Source: Cytophagales bacterium CG12_big_fil_rev_8_21_14_0_65_40_12
GTDB taxonomy: Bacteria > Bacteroidota > Bacteroidia > Cytophagales > Cyclobacteriaceae
Reading direction: 5' to 3'
Length of the DNA stretch: 64,000 nt
NCBI GenBank assembly: GCA_002786855.1
Contig: PCUU01000060.1
Coordinates: 62,001-126,000 of the forward strand
Part shown: positions 7,555 through 16,814 of the stretch, piece by piece
How the letters are laid out: the number at the start of each line of letters is the position of its first letter
How positions within the stretch are numbered: position 1 is the stretch's first letter
Notes under the pieces: model-generated
The model's input: the letters and a program-made list of their open reading frames with translations, nothing else
The model's database searches: none
What the model was told of the DNA's origin: nothing
Program-made: the position numbers and the translations under genes

Positions 7555-9828
7555 ATGCAAAGAGTAACCTTTCTTCTTTTCCTAATCTTACTGACGCAGT
7601 ACAATGTCTTTGCCCAATCACTATCATTCCATGATAAGGAAACAGGGAAGTCAATCGATGGATTGGTTGTTGAACTTGCTTCAATCAACGCTAAGTCTTC
7701 CATATTAAAGGTTACAGATGGTGAAGGTAAGGTAAATGTAGAAGAGGGTTCTTTCCCTTTGATTTTAAGCACTAGTCATTTGGGATATGAGGCTTTTCGA
7801 GATACACTTCTTTCCTCTGGTGATTTTGATTTCTACTTGCTTCCCATTATCAATCAGCTCGAAGAGGTAATTGTTACAGGTCAGTTTACTCCGCAATCAG
7901 CCAGAAATTCTGTTTTCAGGGTACAGACTATCGATGCCGTTGAAATTCAGAAAAGAGGGGCCTTAACTTTAGAAGAAGCACTTACTAGCCAACTCAATAT
8001 TCGAGTTAGCCAAGACCTTGCTTTGGGCAGTGCGTCCATAAGTATGCAAGGGATTTCTAGCCAAAATGTGAAAGTATTGATTGATGGAGTGCCATTGGTC
8101 AATAGGGTTGGGAATGGCAACGGGGCCGATTTAAGTCAAATCAGTCTTCAAAATATTGCAAGGATAGAAATTGTAGAAGGCCCAATGGCGGTCAATTTTG
8201 GAGCAAATGCCTTGGCTGGAGTCATCAACCTGATCACTAAAAAGGATTTTAAAAATAAAACCGAAGTAGGCGCTTATCTCCAAACAGAAAGTGCAGGGAA
8301 TGAGTACGGTCTGGACAAAGGGAGACATATTCAATCACTTAGCTTGAATCATCGGTTTGATCCATCTTGGTCGGTTCTTTTGAATACTCAACACAATGAT
8401 TTTCTCGGTTTTCAGGGCAATGCGAATCCTCGTCAGCATGAATGGAATCCAAAAGAGCAGTGGACGGGGAACGCACTTTTAAAATATGAGCTTAAAAATC
8501 ATTCGATTCATTACAGATTAGATGCGCTTGATCAGGTCATAAATGACTTTGGTGCAGCTCAAAATAATTTTCAACCAGATGGTCAGAATCAACCCTTTGC
8601 CATTGATGAAAGCTATCATTCCAAGCGCTTTTCACACCAGCTTCAAAGCGAAGGTAAACTCCCTTTTTTAGACCGTTATTCCGCATTTGCTTCTTACTCA
8701 GATTTTGAAAGACAAAAAAGTCGTTTTGTTAAAAATCTCACTACCAATCAAGAAAGTGCAACAATGGGTGAAGGCGATCAGGACTTAAGCACTTACCGTG
8801 TTTGGGAATTTGGGGGCACTGGTTTTTTAAAGGCTGGCGATTCTAATGATTTTCAATTCGGTTATCAGTTGTCTCTTGAAGAAGTAGGAGGAGGCCGAAT
8901 TCAAGAGGGGCTGCAGCAAATTGAGGAATATGCACTCTATGCCCTTTCTGAATTGAATGTATTTAAAGTCATCATCCGACCAGGCCTACGATATACCCAC
9001 AATAGTACTTTTGGGGCACAACTGATTCCTTCTTTACAATTGAAATATGATGCCTCGGAACTTGCCCGTTTTCGGGTTTCAATGGGCAAAGGTTTTAGAT
9101 CGCCTTCCGTCAGAGAGTTGTACTTTGAATTCATTGATTCTAACCATCGCATATTTGGTAATCCTGATTTAAAGCCAGAAAAATCTAATCATGTAAGCCT
9201 AAATATTCTTTCTCAGTACAAAATCGCTTCAAACTTGGTGAAGCTTGATCTGAACTTCTTCTTCAACGACATAGAAGATCAAATCTCGATCGGTCAGAAT
9301 ATAAACGACAATACCAGCACCACTTACCTTAATATTAATCGCTTTAAAACTTTAGGTGCGAGTCTTAATCAAAGCCTTGCAATTGGTTCGTTTTCAGGGA
9401 GGTTAGGATTCTCTTATATCGGTCGGTACAATCAAATTTCAGAAGAGGGCCAAGACTTATCCAGCTTCTTTTACTCTCCAGAACTGAATAGCAATTTGTC
9501 TTATGAATTGCCCAATAAGGCATCATCGCTCAACTTATTCTATAAATACACAGGTCGTGTTCAAGCTTATTTTACTGACACCAACGATCAGAACGAACAG
9601 GTCACCAGCATTGGAGAAATCAAAGGATATCACTGGTTGGATGCAACAGCTATTCATTCAATAAACAAAGCCTTCGACTTGGCTTTTGGAGCGAGAAACC
9701 TGCTCAATATTAAACAAACAAATAACTCTGGTATTTCAGGCGGAGCTCACTCTGGTGGAGCCTCTGTGCCAGTTTCATATGGAAGATCTTATTTCTTAAA
9801 ACTTAGCTATAAACTTAATTTAAAATGA
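7555..9828 (+). CDS. TonB-dependent outer-membrane receptor, probably haem/iron
   Basis: Outer-membrane active transporter of 757 residues. It has a signal peptide ending near FAQS (residue 22), a short carboxypeptidase-regulatory-like domain (about 23-105), a plug (about 110-225, with the TonB-box-like EEVIVTG, then LIDGVPLV and IEIVEGP) and a beta barrel with the usual mid-barrel signature GFRSPSVRELY. It ends in an aromatic-rich strand. It is the first gene of a four-gene unit and overlaps the HmuY-like gene by 4 bases. The HmuY partner and the operator-like palindrome suggest haem as cargo; another iron complex cannot be excluded. Confidence 0.92.
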   Translation: MQRVTFLLFLILLTQYNVFAQSLSFHDKETGKSIDGLVVELASINAKSSILKVTDGEGKVNVEEGSFPLILSTSHLGYEAFRDTLLSSGDFDFYLLPIINQLEEVIVTGQFTPQSARNSVFRVQTIDAVEIQKRGALTLEEALTSQLNIRVSQDLALGSASISMQGISSQNVKVLIDGVPLVNRVGNGNGADLSQISLQNIARIEIVEGPMAVNFGANALAGVINLITKKDFKNKTEVGAYLQTESAGNEYGLDKGRHIQSLSLNHRFDPSWSVLLNTQHNDFLGFQGNANPRQHEWNPKEQWTGNALLKYELKNHSIHYRLDALDQVINDFGAAQNNFQPDGQNQPFAIDESYHSKRFSHQLQSEGKLPFLDRYSAFASYSDFERQKSRFVKNLTTNQESATMGEGDQDLSTYRVWEFGGTGFLKAGDSNDFQFGYQLSLEEVGGGRIQEGLQQIEEYALYALSELNVFKVIIRPGLRYTHNSTFGAQLIPSLQLKYDASELARFRVSMGKGFRSPSVRELYFEFIDSNHRIFGNPDLKPEKSNHVSLNILSQYKIASNLVKLDLNFFFNDIEDQISIGQNINDNTSTTYLNINRFKTLGASLNQSLAIGSFSGRLGFSYIGRYNQISEEGQDLSSFFYSPELNSNLSYELPNKASSLNLFYKYTGRVQAYFTDTNDQNEQVTSIGEIKGYHWLDATAIHSINKAFDLAFGARNLLNIKQTNNSGISGGAHSGGASVPVSYGRSYFLKLSYKLNLK

Positions 9829-10910
9829 CACATAAGAGAATAATCTATTGTATGGCCTTAGTTGGCCTGTTGGGTGTAAGTGCATGTAATGACGATGATA
9901 CACCTTCTATCATACCGCCAACTGCTGGAGCAGTTGTAGACCCAAATGTGGGTGGCGCTGATCAACCGAATCAGGTTTTTATTGACCTGTCTTCAAACCA
10001 ACAAACTACTGTTGCTAGAAATACTTGGGACTTAGGTTTTTATTCTGGAAGTGAGTTTAGGGTAATCTTAAATAACTCCGTGAGTGCGCTTGCTCGGTCA
10101 ATTGATAAAAATGACCTCAATGATGTGACTGCTGCCGATACGCTAGGTTTTGGAGCACAACTTGATATTGATGCCATTTTCGGAGCCTTGTTTGGTCCAG
10201 CTCCAGAGTGGTTGTCAGAGGTAGCCGCTTGGACGGACGCACCTTCAGGTGACCTAACCAAAACAGCTATTGCCGAGGTATCAGCAACTGCAGCGGAGAA
10301 TCAGGTATATATTATCAATAGAGGTAAGAATCTTGATGGCTCACAAAGAGGTTGGGCTAAAATTAGAATCATTAGAGCGGCTAGTGGCTATACTTTGCAA
10401 TATGCTGACATTAATGCCACAAGTTTTCAGGAATTGGCAATTGCTAAAAATGATGATTTTGGTTTCGTTTACGCAAATCTAGACAACGGAATTGCTGCTG
10501 TTGCACCGGCCAAAAACAATTGGGATTTTGTGTTTACGGTCTTCACTAATCTATTACCTATAGATGCAACGACTTCAATCCCATATGCTTATAAAGACTA
10601 TATTCTGACTAATGCTGGTCAAGTAGAAGTTGCGATAGTCACTATCACGGCTGATGTTACTTATGAAAACTTTTTAATTGGTGATGTTGGAAGCCTTGAT
10701 TTTTCTAGCAGTGTAACAACTATCGGTAGCGGATGGAGAACCGTTGCGCAACCGGGTTCTGATATTGAGACTGGGGTGAAGGCCGACATCTTCTATGTGA
10801 TCAAAGATTCAGATGAGAACTATTATAAACTGAAGTTCACACGTTTAGTCGATCCTAATACAGGCGAAAGAGGCAATCCTCAATTCCTATACAATTTAAT
10901 CGAGCAGTAA
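9825..10910 (+). CDS. HmuY-like haem-binding lipoprotein
   Basis: Lipoprotein of 361 residues. The signal peptide ends in a lipobox (GVSAC, Cys about residue 21) followed by an acidic DDD stretch. The body resembles the HmuY family: an N-terminal module (VFIDLSSNQQT, NTWDLGFYSG) and a second similar module (NNWDFVFTVF). HmuY proteins take haem from host or environmental haemoproteins and pass it to a TonB receptor, and here the gene overlaps its receptor by ATGA. I cannot place the axial haem ligands. Confidence 0.85.
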   Translation: MTHKRIIYCMALVGLLGVSACNDDDTPSIIPPTAGAVVDPNVGGADQPNQVFIDLSSNQQTTVARNTWDLGFYSGSEFRVILNNSVSALARSIDKNDLNDVTAADTLGFGAQLDIDAIFGALFGPAPEWLSEVAAWTDAPSGDLTKTAIAEVSATAAENQVYIINRGKNLDGSQRGWAKIRIIRAASGYTLQYADINATSFQELAIAKNDDFGFVYANLDNGIAAVAPAKNNWDFVFTVFTNLLPIDATTSIPYAYKDYILTNAGQVEVAIVTITADVTYENFLIGDVGSLDFSSSVTTIGSGWRTVAQPGSDIETGVKADIFYVIKDSDENYYKLKFTRLVDPNTGERGNPQFLYNLIEQ

Positions 10911-10911
10911 A

Positions 10912-11388
10912 ATGGGGTCGTCTAAAGGGATCAAATACCTGATTATAGCCATTAGGCTAGCGCTTGGATTACTTTTCGTTTATGCTGGAATCAAGAAGTT
11001 CGAAAAGGCCCCTGAGAAAATTGTAATTGAAACAGAACAGAATGTCGAAGTAAAAGAACTGCCTGAGAATGTGGTCAAGATCAAAGCCTATATCGGGGGA
11101 TTAAAGCAGACGGAATATTTCTGGCCAATGCTCGGAATTGCTGAGGTGCTCTGTGGCTTGCTTTTGCTCAGTCAAGTCTATGCGTTGTTAGGTGCTGTGA
11201 TGTTAGTGCCGCTGACCTTAAACATCTTTCTTTTTGAGCTTTATTTAGGTTCAGGAGATGTGATGGAGATCATCACACATGCGCTTTATCTCTTGGCCAA
11301 TTTGGCGATTATCGCTTACGGCTATCCTCGACTTAAACTTGCTTTTTTAACCACTGAAAAACAATTTATTAACTCCATAAATCAATGA
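10912..11388 (+). CDS. DoxX/MauE-like membrane protein
   Basis: Protein of 158 residues with four predicted membrane helices (about 8-25, 68-85, 90-108 and 118-136) and the DoxX-like start RLALGLLFVYAGIKKF. Such proteins are small inner-membrane components often tied to redox or respiratory functions. Its place third in the haem operon, one base after the HmuY-like stop and overlapping the next gene by 4 bases, suggests a role in using or moving the imported cofactor. That role is an inference. Confidence 0.75.
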   Translation: MGSSKGIKYLIIAIRLALGLLFVYAGIKKFEKAPEKIVIETEQNVEVKELPENVVKIKAYIGGLKQTEYFWPMLGIAEVLCGLLLLSQVYALLGAVMLVPLTLNIFLFELYLGSGDVMEIITHALYLLANLAIIAYGYPRLKLAFLTTEKQFINSINQ

Positions 11389-12296
11389 AGAAGATTATAA
11401 TAATATCACTCAGTTTATTGACTTTCAATGCTTTTGCTCAGAGCAAAAAGAAGCAGGACCAAGCTGCCATCAAGGCGATGTGCGGTTGTTATGAGGTGAC
11501 TTTCAATTTTGCAGAAACCTTTTCACCCGACAAAGACTACAAGTTTCATGATAACTACAGATCAGGTGGCTTGGAATGGGTTGAATTGGTAGAAGATGAA
11601 AAGAACAAGATCTCAATGCAGCATCTTTTAATCGTTGGGCCAAATGTTATTGTGAAGCATTGGAGACAAGATTGGCTTTTCGAAAATACTTCTATTTACA
11701 CATATGATAAAGAGGCAAGCTGGAAGCATTTGGAGCTTCCTAAATCAGCAGTAAAGGGACAGTGGACGCAAAAGGTTTTCCAAGTAGACGATGGTCTGCG
11801 TTATGAAGGTTCGGCCAGTTGGGTTCATGTGGATGGAAAGCACTTTTGGGAAAATAAGGCAGATTCGCCATTGCCGAGAAGAGAATTTTCTAAAAGGAAG
11901 GATTACAATGTGATGATCAGGACCAATCGTCATGAGATTACAGAAGACGGTTGGATTCACGAGCAAGACAATGATAAGGTCTTACGAGAAGAAGGTGAAG
12001 ACAAACTTTTAGCCCAAGAAAAAGGCTGGAATACCTATGTGAAAGTAGCAGACAGTAAATGCAAAGCTGCTCAAGATTGGTGGGCTAAAAACAACCAGTA
12101 TTGGTCTGATGTTCGTCAAGTTTGGGATCAAGTGTATGCTTCAAAAGAAACCTTGGCTTTTAAAGGCAAAGTAGATGATAAGGTGATGCATGAGCAGATT
12201 TTTGCCTTGGGTGATGAGGTGAATAATTCAGAAAACTATAATAGTGAAGAAATTCAAAAGCAGGTTTTGGCCATTATTCAGCAGTACAGAAGATAA
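11385..12296 (+). CDS. DUF6607-like secreted protein of the haem operon
   Basis: Protein of 303 residues with a signal peptide ending at FAQS, rich in Trp, Lys and Asp. It resembles the DUF6607 family of Bacteroidota, which often sits next to HmuY and TonB receptor genes. Two Cys lie close together (MCGCYEV) just after the signal peptide. The last gene of the operon, it starts in an ATGA overlap and is followed by a bidirectional terminator. The biochemical role is unknown; a periplasmic part in haem handling is the contextual guess. Confidence 0.75.
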   Translation: MKKIIIISLSLLTFNAFAQSKKKQDQAAIKAMCGCYEVTFNFAETFSPDKDYKFHDNYRSGGLEWVELVEDEKNKISMQHLLIVGPNVIVKHWRQDWLFENTSIYTYDKEASWKHLELPKSAVKGQWTQKVFQVDDGLRYEGSASWVHVDGKHFWENKADSPLPRREFSKRKDYNVMIRTNRHEITEDGWIHEQDNDKVLREEGEDKLLAQEKGWNTYVKVADSKCKAAQDWWAKNNQYWSDVRQVWDQVYASKETLAFKGKVDDKVMHEQIFALGDEVNNSENYNSEEIQKQVLAIIQQYRR

Positions 12297-12320
12297 TGTT
12301 TATGTGATGTGCAATCGAGC

Positions 12321-12350
12321 AAAGGGCGTTCAATTTGGACGCCTTTTGTT
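12321..12350. terminator. bidirectional terminator
   Basis: An 11-bp stem with two G:T pairs (12321-12331 with 12337-12347), loop AATTT, followed by T-rich sequence. It lies between two convergent genes (haem operon and glycosyltransferase). Confidence 0.75.
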
Positions 12351-12367
12351 GTTTTATGGCCTTTGTA

Positions 12368-13951
12368 TTATTGCTGAGGAAATCCCCATTTCAACACCAG
12401 CGTAGTCGGATTTTCAAATGTGTCTCTCGCCTTGGCATGAAAAACTAAACCTGGAATAGTGGCTAACTCTTCCTGAAACTCGGTACGCGAAATGATATAA
12501 CCGCTGGGTGATGCTGCCATGCTAATTTTGATTTCTTCCAGATCGTCCAACATCGGGATTTCCCTTTGCAAGGCAAATACAAAAGCGGGATTCAGTCTTT
12601 TAAAAGCAATGATGGTTTGGTCAGTATCCATCATTGGTAATGTTTTTCTCACCGGGTTTTCAGCGTCCACCTGAGGAAAAATCAAATGGAAGAAGAGCAC
12701 AATAGTTACAAGCCAAGTACAGATGTTCATCCATAAAATACGCTCAATACTTTTCTTTTTGATGGTTTGAAGTATGATGTAAACACCTAACCCAGCAAGT
12801 GGAATGAAGTAGAAGCCAAGGCTGTTTAAATGGGCTAAAGATTTATCGCCTTTCAGCCCAAAATAGATCCCAAAAGGAAAAGCAATAAGGATTACACTAT
12901 AAAAGATAAGTCCAACGCGATTCCCAAGTTTAGAAAACCATTTTTCATCAAGCTGGCCAATATAATGACCGATTAAAATTGCCAAAAGTGGATAAGCGGG
13001 CACTGTATAATTGGGGAGTTTTGTGCTGCTAATGGCAAAGAAAACGATAATGACCATGGCCGCAATGCCAATGTAAATCAGGGTACTTTCCTTTTTGTTT
13101 TTCCAAACGTGTTTTAAAGATTGCAAAGAGAAAGGCAAGAAAGCGAGCATACCCAAGCCGAACACAAAAGCCAAAGTGAGCAACGGACTTCCGCTATGGC
13201 CTTCCATAGAATCTGAAAAACGAGAGAAATTATGCTTGAAGAAAAACTCTTCTGTCCAAACACCATTGGTTTGAAGATGCACAGCATAAAACCAAGGAAT
13301 TGCCACCATTAGGGCCAAAATCACCCCACCAATTGGCTGAAGCCTTACAATGGTTTTAAGTCTGAAATCCTTTTGAACAATTAAGAAAATCAGTGCCGTC
13401 AAGCCCGTTAGGCCTAGCGCAATTGGGCCTTTGGTCAAAAGTCCGCAGCCAATGGCGAAATAGAAAGCGAGCAATTGCCATTTGCTATTGCTTTGATAAG
13501 CTTCGTAAAAGGAATAGAATGCCCAAGTCATAAAGAAGATCAAATAAGGATCGGGCACGGACATATGGAATTGCATTGCGAAATGCAAAGAGGCCAACAA
13601 GACCAGTGCAGCATTCAATCCAGTTTTTGGGCTGAAGTATTTAGAGGCAAATAAATAAGTGATCAGAATAGTGAGCACAGCCATTATGGACGAAAAAAAG
13701 CGAGCACCAAAGGCATTTACACCAAAAATGGCATAGCCTGCCGACATGAAATAGTAATGCAATGGCGGCTTGTCAGTTCTTAGCTGATAGTTGTAGTAGG
13801 GCACCACATAATTACCGCTTTCGAACATTTCACGAGCAGCTTCAGCATTTTTAGCTTCATCCAGCGCATAAATATCCAAGCCTCCAATATTGGCAAAGTT
13901 GACGGCTATGGCCAGAATTACGATTAAGAGGATGGACTTTTGCTTGCTCAT
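12368..13951 (-). CDS. ArnT-like (GT39/GT83) membrane glycosyltransferase
   Basis: Integral membrane protein of 527 residues with about eleven hydrophobic segments. The first periplasmic loop carries the acidic signature DEAKNAEAAREM typical of ArnT/PMT-type enzymes that use polyprenyl-phosphate sugars, followed by TDKPPLHYYF. It most likely transfers a sugar to lipid A or another envelope acceptor. The acceptor cannot be read from sequence. It stands alone, divergent from the PIG-L gene. Confidence 0.85.
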   Translation of the reverse strand: MSKQKSILLIVILAIAVNFANIGGLDIYALDEAKNAEAAREMFESGNYVVPYYNYQLRTDKPPLHYYFMSAGYAIFGVNAFGARFFSSIMAVLTILITYLFASKYFSPKTGLNAALVLLASLHFAMQFHMSVPDPYLIFFMTWAFYSFYEAYQSNSKWQLLAFYFAIGCGLLTKGPIALGLTGLTALIFLIVQKDFRLKTIVRLQPIGGVILALMVAIPWFYAVHLQTNGVWTEEFFFKHNFSRFSDSMEGHSGSPLLTLAFVFGLGMLAFLPFSLQSLKHVWKNKKESTLIYIGIAAMVIIVFFAISSTKLPNYTVPAYPLLAILIGHYIGQLDEKWFSKLGNRVGLIFYSVILIAFPFGIYFGLKGDKSLAHLNSLGFYFIPLAGLGVYIILQTIKKKSIERILWMNICTWLVTIVLFFHLIFPQVDAENPVRKTLPMMDTDQTIIAFKRLNPAFVFALQREIPMLDDLEEIKISMAASPSGYIISRTEFQEELATIPGLVFHAKARDTFENPTTLVLKWGFPQQ

Positions 13952-14136
13952 GGATTGGCTACAAAGCTAAATATATTCGATAAGAATGGGAGATGAAATT
14001 GAAAAAGGAGTTATCTGGATTTGTAAGAACTTTCGTAATTCAAAAGACCTTGTTTCCGTTAGTAAAATTGCCCTCTGCAAAATCTTTAAAACCTGATAAC
14101 TTAGCGATCGTTATAGCCTAATTCTTTTAAGGAACT

Positions 14137-16674
14137 ATGAAGCATTACTACCGAGTATTTTTTTTATTAATTCTGGTCGTCAGTACCACTACTCAAAGCA
14201 AAGGGCAAGCCCCAAAAAAACTTGATGCTGCAGAAATCAAACAAGCTTTAAATAAACTCAATGTTGTTGGAACGGTGATGTACCTTGCTGCCCATCCCGA
14301 TGACGAAAATACCCGACTCATTGCCTTTATGGCCAATGAAAAAAACTTAAGGACAAGCTATTTGGCCATGACAAGAGGTGATGGCGGACAGAACTTGATT
14401 GGAACAGAAATCAGGGAATACCTCGGGATTATTCGAACCCAGGAACTTTTAGCTGCCAGGAGAACAGATGGTGGTGAACAATTTTTTACTCGCGCCAATG
14501 ATTTTGGCTATTCAAAAGACCCTTTTGAAACGCTTAATGTCTGGGATAAAGATGATGTGCTAGCCGATGTGGTTTGGAATATCAGGCGATTTAGACCTGA
14601 TGTGATCATCACACGATTTGATTCTGCTTTGGTACCGGGAGGCAATATGCATGGCCATCATACGGCATCAGCACGATTAGCAATGGAGGCCTTTGATATC
14701 GCAAATGATCCTGCTGTATTTCCAGAACAATTGAAATATGTGCAGCCTTGGCAGCCCAAAGGTCTTTACTGGAACACCTACAATTTTGGTGGTCAATTTA
14801 CTTCTGATCACGATCAGGAAGAAGGTTATTTATCAATTGACTTGGGTGCTTACAATCCACTTTTAGGGCTTTCTTATGATGAGATTTCGGCATTAAGCAG
14901 AAGTAATCATAAATCTCAAGGCTTCGGAAGTACGGGCAGAAGAGGTGAAAGTAAGGAATATTTAATGCGATGGAAAGGCGCTCCAACTTCGAAAGATGCT
15001 TTTGAAAACATTGATCAAACTTGGAATCGAGTAAAAGGAGGAAAGGCGATTGGAGATTTATTAGCTAAGGCCAATAAGAACTTTAGGATCGAAAATCCAA
15101 CTGCAATCATTGGCGATTTAATGGAGGCAAGAGCCAAGCTACTTCAAATTGAAGATGAATATTGGAAATCGGTTAAACTGAATGAACTCGATTTAGTAAT
15201 CAAATCCATCTTGGGAATCTACTTAGAGGTGGTTGCCGATGACGCCATGAAAGTGGTAGGCGACAAGGTTGAACTTGCTGTGGAAGCCATCAACCGTTCC
15301 GATGTCAAAGTAAAACTGCAAGGCGTAGAAATTCCAACTTTAGGGCTTTCAAAACAATTCGATAATGCTTTAGAAAACAATCAATCCTTTAAAACAAAGT
15401 TAAACGCTATAATACCACCAATGGAGAATTCTCAGCCTTATTGGTTGAGAAAAGAAGGCTCTACAGGCATGTATCATGTAGAAGACCAAGCACTCAGAGG
15501 TTTACCAGAAAATCCAGCTGCGCTTCCAGTAGTCTTCAACCTTTCAATTGACGGAAAAGCATACAGCTATAAAACTGCTGTAGTTTATAAAGAGAATGAC
15601 AGGGTGGAGGGCGAATTGTACAAGCCATTTGTTATAGCTCCAAAAGCCTTTGTCAATATTGCAGAGAGCGTATTGGTTTTTGCGGATAACGAACCTAAGG
15701 AGGTCAATCTGATTGTAAAGTCTAGCACTGATAACTTAAAAGGGAAATTGACTTTAGATCTTCCTGTAGGTTGGAAATCAAGTCCTGCATCCTATGATTT
15801 TGAATTGAAGAAAAAAAATGATGAAGCCCGATATAAGTTTCAGGTGCTTCCGCCAACCCAGCCCCAAGAAGCCAAGCTAACAGCTAAAGTTGAAATTGAT
15901 GGTGTGACATATGATCAAGGATTGAAAATTATAGAGTACGGCTATATTCCTAGACAAGTGATTTACCCAAAAAGCGAAGCCAAGATTGTTCGACTTGATT
16001 TACAGAGAAAGGGGCAATACGTGGGCTATATCATGGGTTCGGGAGATGAAATTCCTCAGAGCCTTGAGCAAATTGGTTATAACGTCACCATTCTTGACCC
16101 GAATACAGTAACCAAGGAAAGCCTTGCCTCATTCGATGCCGTAATTGTTGGAGTGAGGGCCTTCAACACAGAAGAGCGCATGCCTTACATTCAACCCGAA
16201 TTGATGGAATTTGTGAAAGGAGGAGGAACTGTAATTGCTCAATACAATACGAGCATGCGCGACCAACCCGCCATTGGGCCATATCCTTTTAGCATTTCAA
16301 GAGATAGAGTAACGGTAGAAGAGGCGGAAGTTAGAATTCTGGCACCAAATCATCCATTAATTGATGGCCCTAATAAAATCACGTCCAAAGACTTTGATGG
16401 CTGGGTCCAAGAAAGAGGTTTATATTTCCCAGATAAATGGGATGAAAAATACACTGCCATTCTATCAAGTAACGACCCTGGCGATAAGCCTAATGATGGT
16501 GGTTTGCTAGTTGCGGAATATGGTCAAGGCTATTTTGTGTATACAGGTTATTCTTGGTTCAGAGAATTGCCGGCTGGTGTTCCAGGTGCTTTTCGTATTT
16601 TTAGCAATATGATTTCTTTGGGGAATCAGAAACCAAAGAATTCAGAATTGAAGCAAATCGAAAACAAGAAATAA
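14137..16674 (+). CDS. PIG-L family deacetylase with C-terminal ThuA/GATase-like domain
   Basis: Secreted protein of 845 residues with a signal peptide (to about residue 25). The N-terminal PIG-L/LmbE domain has the zinc motif AAHPDDE (about residue 50) and the distal HGHH (about 172), so it is probably a Zn-dependent N-acetyl-sugar deacetylase or amidase. A middle beta-rich region follows, then a ThuA or class-I-amidotransferase-like fold near 615-835 (SFDAVIVGVRAFN, GGGTVIAQYN). The combination is known in Bacteroidota, with uncertain substrate. The stop overlaps the next start (TAATG), and a sodium symporter follows, which suggests periplasmic processing of a glycoconjugate followed by uptake. 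Confidence 0.85.
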   Translation: MKHYYRVFFLLILVVSTTTQSKGQAPKKLDAAEIKQALNKLNVVGTVMYLAAHPDDENTRLIAFMANEKNLRTSYLAMTRGDGGQNLIGTEIREYLGIIRTQELLAARRTDGGEQFFTRANDFGYSKDPFETLNVWDKDDVLADVVWNIRRFRPDVIITRFDSALVPGGNMHGHHTASARLAMEAFDIANDPAVFPEQLKYVQPWQPKGLYWNTYNFGGQFTSDHDQEEGYLSIDLGAYNPLLGLSYDEISALSRSNHKSQGFGSTGRRGESKEYLMRWKGAPTSKDAFENIDQTWNRVKGGKAIGDLLAKANKNFRIENPTAIIGDLMEARAKLLQIEDEYWKSVKLNELDLVIKSILGIYLEVVADDAMKVVGDKVELAVEAINRSDVKVKLQGVEIPTLGLSKQFDNALENNQSFKTKLNAIIPPMENSQPYWLRKEGSTGMYHVEDQALRGLPENPAALPVVFNLSIDGKAYSYKTAVVYKENDRVEGELYKPFVIAPKAFVNIAESVLVFADNEPKEVNLIVKSSTDNLKGKLTLDLPVGWKSSPASYDFELKKKNDEARYKFQVLPPTQPQEAKLTAKVEIDGVTYDQGLKIIEYGYIPRQVIYPKSEAKIVRLDLQRKGQYVGYIMGSGDEIPQSLEQIGYNVTILDPNTVTKESLASFDAVIVGVRAFNTEERMPYIQPELMEFVKGGGTVIAQYNTSMRDQPAIGPYPFSISRDRVTVEEAEVRILAPNHPLIDGPNKITSKDFDGWVQERGLYFPDKWDEKYTAILSSNDPGDKPNDGGLLVAEYGQGYFVYTGYSWFRELPAGVPGAFRIFSNMISLGNQKPKNSELKQIENKK

Positions 16675-16814
16675 TGGCTAAAAAAGTAGATGAACCTTAT
16701 GATGAGGCCAAACCTCCATTTTTCAAACATTGGTCGGGGATGTATTGGTTGGTAATGGGCTCCTTGGCAGTTTTCATCTTATTGTTTTACCTATTTACCA
16801 TAACTTTTTCATGA
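16674..16814 (+). CDS. 46-residue single-pass membrane protein
   Basis: Small ORF with one hydrophobic helix (about residues 25-44), preceded by a charged proline-containing N-terminus (VDEPYDEAKPPFFKHW). It starts inside the stop of the PIG-L gene (TAATG) and ends in an ATGA overlap with the symporter, so it is translationally locked to both neighbours. That is strong evidence that it is real despite its size. It may belong to a small Bacteroidota family such as DUF6728, which I cannot confirm. It may be an accessory subunit of the symporter. Confidence 0.75.
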   Translation: MAKKVDEPYDEAKPPFFKHWSGMYWLVMGSLAVFILLFYLFTITFS

